DNA of 64,000 nucleotides from contig OV121088.1 in the NCBI GenBank assembly GCA_921293015.1, forward strand, positions 1,178,001-1,242,000, given 5' to 3'. This document shows positions 59,601 to 64,000 of this stretch, one piece after another; positions within the stretch are counted from its first letter, which is position 1; each line of letters opens with the position of its first letter. The notes beneath the pieces were generated by a model. The model searched no databases, was not told the origin of the DNA, and saw only the letters and a list, made by a program, of their open reading frames with translations. Source of the DNA: Phorcus lineatus (taxonomy: Eukaryota > Mollusca > Gastropoda > Trochida > Trochidae). Both the position numbers and the translations under genes were made by a program.

Positions 59601-62050
59601 TCAGTCTGATGTCAGACCTCGAGGAGTAAAAGAGTTAAACAATGTGTGTAATGAGGCTTGTGTATTGTATCACGCAGGATCTGAACACGAGACTGAAGCA
59701 GCTGATCAACTGTGCTCCCGTCATGCTCTTTATGAAGGGGACGCCGGACCAGCCCAAATGTGGTACGTAGTAACAGTTCAAGATGTGATATCAGTTTTTA
59801 TCAAACAACTGGCTTCCAAAGCCATGAACAATGTCCATGATATCAAATATATTTTAACGTTATCTTGTTATCTACTGAACTGCTAATGTGGCTTGTTGTT
59901 TAGAAATTCAAAAATAAAAAATTTCAATTATAATTTTAAAAACCCAAACATTTGCAGGGCTCCAGATAAGATGCGTATTTGCGTAAAATATGCACGGGTA
60001 ATTCAGATATATACGCATTAAAAATAAAATCAATGAGTGACAAAACGCACAACTTTTCCAGAATACGAGTCTGATATTTGTTAACAGGAGTAATCGTGAC
60101 TTGTCAAAATAACATTTCATTTCTGCATGTTTTATCTTTACATCTCGAATAGTAGCCAACTTGATGCCAACATGTATGAAAACAAAAATTACCAAGTTTA
60201 TATTTCATCAAAGATAAATTTCTTGTTTATTTACAGCTTAACATGGGAAAAATATAATCAACGACTAACATCGAATAAGATGCTAATTTTGGATGAGGAT
60301 CTGAAAACTATAAACCTTGAAATTCTAGTATATTTTCATGTGGTAACTTTACTCCTGTATTTTTATTTTGATGAGTGAAATACCCCTGAGTCAAAATAAT
60401 TATCTGGAGCCCTGCATTTGAAGTCTAAAATGAATATAACAAGAATATCCCATCTACCTTCATCATAACCCTGCCTACAAAGTAGTATTATATAGCACTC
60501 TGCCTGTCCTTCCACCTGTCTGTCCGTCCGTCCCAACATACTTAATCATATTTATTCTTAATTCATATTCTTAGTATGCAATCATCTGACTATTTATTTG
60601 TTGAAGAAATTTATCAGTTTTGACTGAATAGACGTACTACGATATAAAAACAAAAACATTCTTCAGCAGTGTTTTTTTCATAATTTTTATTCATTGATTG
60701 TATTTAAGATGCATATAATGATCAAATTACTCCTCTTAAAAAAAAATTACTTATGATCTTATTTGCATACTTTATCAAAGTTTGCAAAATATGGTCCACA
60801 GAGTATATCTCAAAGAGCTTTTGTCAAACTTTTATTCATTCACTAGATTATATAAATGAGTGTCAAATATAAATCTTTGTATCACTTCATTATTTTGAGA
60901 TCAATTAAGATTATTCAGTCTAATTAATCAAACACACGAGTTATGATACAACATCCATGGTTACATTACTTAAATTTCAAATGTTTGCTTCAAATTACCA
61001 TTATTGACAAACTTTAAGTTTAGTTGAGTTTAGTTTCCGCCACTGTTGGGACAAGTCAATTTCTGACAACTTGTATCTTGCTGCAGGGTTCAGTCGCCAG
61101 ATGATCTCCATCCTGAATGATAAGAACATCAAGTACAGCACCTTTGACATTCTCAGTGACGAGGAGGTCAGGCAAGGTAAGGAATTCCTCTCATATGGCT
61201 AATGGGAATATAAACTATCAAAATGTATTTGAAATAAAGTCTTCAATAATATTAACCATAAAAATGTGATTGTAACTGCTGTCTGATGGCCAGGTTGATA
61301 TTCTCTAGTGGGTCCAAATACTGAATTAAACCAGTAAGCCTGCCTGTTATGATAACCTTAATGTCTAAGCATCTTAAGAGTTATTCTGAGAAAAGCTAAG
61401 GGGGGGGGGGGGGGGGGGGGAGGGTGAGAGCCAAACATGTAAAAGACAGAAGGCACAAGCTTCAAAGGCAAAGTTTAGTTACGTTTCGGGGAAAAGCTGA
61501 ATGATGTTTTCTAACTTCATGCCAATGTCTGCTAGACAGGCTTAACACATAAATCAAACTAAAGTGGTTTTTACAACAATAATCACTAAGGTGATGTTTA
61601 GTGTATGTAATATTGACCTGTTTTACATCGAGATGAGGAAGTAAAGGAAGCAAAGTCAAAGTCTAGTTGTGAAATAATTAATAACCTCGGAAACATAGGC
61701 AACACTTGACTCACACTATGAAGAGATAGTTGTGCACTCAGAGCTCTAGTGATACAGTAGGCTCCTGATACCCACTAGATTGACTATTTTATTCAAAATC
61801 TTGGCCGACTAACTGCCCAGATAAATTAACTTGCAGTAGGTAGATGTGACCATTGCTTTTAATATTTATTCAGCCCTCTTACCAAGGCTTCTTGTACATA
61901 CATAGGTCTAAAGACGTACTCAAACTGGCCGACCTACCCGCAGCTGTACGCAGGGGGCGAGCTCCTGGGGGGACTAGACATCGTGAAGGAGTTGGTGGAG
62001 ACGGGGGAACTGGAGTCTCAGCTCCCAGCACAGATGTCTCTGGAGGACAG
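56647..62050 (+). CDS. GLRX3: Glutaredoxin-3 (PICOT/GLRX3), 5' seven exons; 3' end outside window
   Basis: A cytosolic/nuclear monothiol glutaredoxin that binds a [2Fe-2S] cluster with glutathione and supports iron-sulfur and iron trafficking. Exons: 56647-56714, 57817-57931, 58296-58370, 58925-59041, 59678-59762, 61087-61176, 61906-62050. Phases join, giving 231 codons plus 2 nt. The protein starts [20 protein letters not shown]. The thioredoxin-like domain (~1-105) has [20 protein letters not shown], with APQC replacing the redox CGPC, and [20 protein letters not shown]. The first glutaredoxin domain (~130-230) has [20 protein letters not shown] (monothiol CGFS), [20 protein letters not shown] and [14 protein letters not shown]. 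The last visible exon ends SLEDR with a GTCAGT donor. Vertebrate GLRX3 has a second glutaredoxin domain of about 100 residues, which should lie past 64000. No disruption is seen. Confidence 0.93.
59949..60420. mobile_element. 460-bp element with CAGGGCTCCAGATAA termini, 6-bp TSD, in GLRX3 intron 5
   Basis: The element spans 59955-60414. It starts CAGGGCTCCAGATAA and ends with the exact inverse TTATCTGGAGCCCTG (15 bp). It is flanked by CATTTG at 59949-59954 and 60415-60420. It has no transposase. Short frames inside (59908-60195 minus, 60127-60378 plus) are not genes. It is a non-autonomous DNA transposon, probably hAT-like by its CAGGG ends. Confidence 0.88.
61400..61423. repeat. Poly-G run in GLRX3 intron 6
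   Basis: About 20 consecutive G bases, then AGGG. Its length is likely uncertain in the assembly. Confidence 0.9.
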
Positions 62051-62439
62051 GTCAGTTCTCAGTCTGTCAGGCACATAAGTTATTATATCAGTGTCCATGA
62101 CATACCATGTGTACGACATGAGTAATATTTACTGAGCGAGAGCGAGGGGTATAATGATATATAGGGACGAGCGTCATTTACCTTCTATATCAGAGGCAAG
62201 AATATGAAGTTCTATTTAATACCTAAGTTGTTAGTTCATAGAAAATAATCAAAATCTGCACCCAAGCATTGTCACATTAGGATCACAACCTCATAGCCAA
62301 ATTGTGACGTGAAAACATTGAGAAAATGATATTTTGTCTTAGGGCATCTATTAACAATATGAACCCCGTTATTAATGCGATCATAGGTAAAAATTTGTAC
62401 GGGCAAATAAAAAAACCAAATGCAGTTCTTTGGGTCTGA

Positions 62440-62735
62440 TGCTGCTTTTAAGTATATTTCACTTATATAACGGCTGCTAATATTATTGCCGGGTGAAAGC
62501 ACGCAACACCATTGTGGTTATGCATTGCGGTGAAACCTGCGAGCATTAGCTGGAAATAGCGAACCATGGCTCGTACTGTGCTGAAATTCAGTGTAGCATT
62601 GCATTCAAAGCTTACTGCATGTAGAACTGTACACTACTGCAGACAAAGTTGCCGAGCCCCTGGCAGGATTTGAACCCCAGACTTTTTGATCCGAAGATGA
62701 GCATATTGACCACTGCACTATCCTGCCCCTGTTCT
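62440..62735 (-). mobile_element. tRNA-derived SINE
   Basis: The minus-strand head (62731-62655) has an A box TAGTGCAGTGG (62720-62710) and a B box GGTTCAAATCC (62676-62666), the RNA polymerase III promoter of tRNA genes. The body (about 62550-62465) shares about 80 bp with the copy at 54890-55050, ending AGCAGCCGTTATA. It does not fold as an intact tRNA. It lies in the intron following GLRX3 exon 7. Confidence 0.75.
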
Positions 62736-62923
62736 TTCATTCTTTGCAGAAAATGTAAGCTGGTGATGATTTCTGGCCACGTTTAATTGCTGTAAAACAT
62801 GAAACAGAACATTATATTGGAGAAAAGTAGTTTTGAATTTTATTGTATGTGTTTTTAATTATTATTCCCTACCAAACTAAGTTTTCAGGGATATTGAAAT
62901 GACCTTGGTCTGTCCGTGCAAAT

Positions 62924-63563
62924 TGTTATCAGGGATTTACCTTGACTTTTGTATTTGAGGGTCCCTAGGACTCATGGTCATAAATTTTAGGGGTCCTTTA
63001 CTAAAAAATGAGAGTCCCATAATTTTTTATATTTAATGTTTTGATTTATTATAAACACTTTAACATGAAGATTTACCTGAAGAAAAGAACAATTCTGTGA
63101 ACCTGAGTTTTTATTTCTGTTATAAAGCAAATGATACAGGAGTTAATGTGAAATTGATAGGAGTCAGTGACAGTCTCAGTACTAATTTAGACAATGACAG
63201 CGATACTGCGTGGCTTAGCTTCGCGTTGCGAAGGGATTCCAGTGCTATTTTTAACTACACTTTAGATGCGCTTGCGCAAATCGATTACGTCACAAGCGCA
63301 TGGTCAGATCGCCGTAGATAAAAATAGAATTGGAATTCCTTACCAAAACGAAACTAAGAATGACAGTCAACTCAATATTTACGGCACACAACTGATGCAA
63401 AGTATGCTATATCTATCAGCTTACATTTTCGTACCGTCATTGGTTTATAACGATGGAATTTTCTTGTGTCCCTGTGGACGCGAATATCTTTTTTCTTGCG
63501 TCCATTGTATTATTTTATGCGTAAAGGACGCAATATATTGCGTCCAGTAAATCCCTGTGTTAT
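62924..63563. mobile_element. 628-bp element with CAGGGATTTAC termini, 6-bp TSD
   Basis: The element spans 62930-63557. It starts CAGGGATTTAC and ends GTAAATCCCTG (11-bp inverted repeat). It is flanked by TGTTAT at 62924-62929 and 63558-63563. Near its right end is a perfect 20-bp palindrome of GGACGCAATA and its inverse (63526-63545), with further GCGTCC copies just upstream. Short plus-strand frames inside (63097-63321, 63266-63550) resemble nothing known. It is non-autonomous. Confidence 0.82.
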
Positions 63564-64000
63564 TGGTCTAGAATTTAAAAACCATAAGACCTAGCTCATT
63601 GAAACTTGGTATATTGAAAAATAAACATCAGTAGGGGTGCCTTTTTGGGTAATTATTTTCCTCCTACATTTACTTTTTTCTGTTTCCATAGAAACGCAAC
63701 TTAGAATTTATTTTCCAGAGCAGAACCCCAAAACCCTAAGGCTTAGCTCTTTGAAACTTGGTGTATGGACTAATCATAGTGTGTAGTGGTGCCTTGTAGG
63801 GTTATAAACTTCTTCCTACATCTATTTTGGCACTTTTCTATAGAAATGCAACTTCGAATATCGATTCTGATGGAGAACTCAAAAACCACAAGGACAAGCT
63901 CATTGAAACTTGTTACATGGACCAATCATCAAGTGAAATGGTGCCCATTTGAGATTTCAAGTTAATTCTACTTTACTTTTAGCAGTTTATATGGAAACAT
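63564..64000. repeat. 152-bp tandem repeat, 3 diverged copies to the window end
   Basis: CTTAGCTCTTTGAAACTTGG-type blocks recur with GAAACTTGG/GAAACTTGT at 63601, 63753 and 63905, exactly 152 bp apart. Each is followed by a GGTGCC-type block and a CTACATTTACTTTT / CATAGAAACGCAACTT block. The array continues past the window. Confidence 0.85.

Noticed and set aside
62655-62731. Functional tRNA gene
   Set aside because: A and B boxes are present but the cloverleaf does not close and the sequence continues into a SINE body.

Overview
The window is eukaryotic, animal genomic DNA, most likely from a lophotrochozoan and probably a mollusc. It is AT-rich, its genes are split by GT-AG introns, intergenic space is long, and small mobile elements and satellites are dense. 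The best support for the assignment is a multi-exon metazoan chitin synthase with the CATMWHE, EDRWL, QRRRW and SWGTRE signatures. The species cannot be named from the sequence alone.

Layout. Positions 1-1800 form a near-perfect inverted repeat with 610-bp arms, cut by the window edge. A 198-bp tandem repeat follows at 2038-2830. The last two coding exons of an LRP2BP-like Sel1-repeat gene lie at 3643-4145 (+). A mariner corpse (6240-6960, -) precedes an intronless gene at 8307-9239 (+) for a divergent heat-shock-factor-type DNA-binding protein, which has a CRE-like promoter cluster. Positions 9240-30700 hold no convincing host gene. That stretch contains several inverted-repeat elements, a 54-bp satellite split by a TTAA-flanked MITE, a decayed ~100-bp satellite, a Penelope-like terminal repeat with a hammerhead-like core, and a CR1/L2-type reverse transcriptase corpse.

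The chitin synthase gene covers 30737-51769 (+). I resolve 18 coding exons whose phases all join, giving 5223 nt and 1740 codons including the stop. Its introns carry a DD34D mariner corpse, two related minisatellites and an ATC microsatellite. Downstream is a possible orphan exon pair (53209-53795) with a netrin-like look. From 56647 to beyond 62050 lie seven exons of GLRX3 (glutaredoxin-3/PICOT): the thioredoxin-like domain and the first monothiol glutaredoxin domain. The second glutaredoxin domain is expected past the window end.

The genes do not form a functional unit; they are independent neighbours. The most notable observations are (i) three elements with CAGGG termini and exact 6-bp target duplications, (ii) two different elements bounded by TTAA at or inside the 54-bp satellite, (iii) the hammerhead-like core in the Penelope-type repeat, and (iv) a chitin synthase N-terminal tail built from six consecutive symmetric phase-2 exons plus a glycosylation-rich luminal loop.
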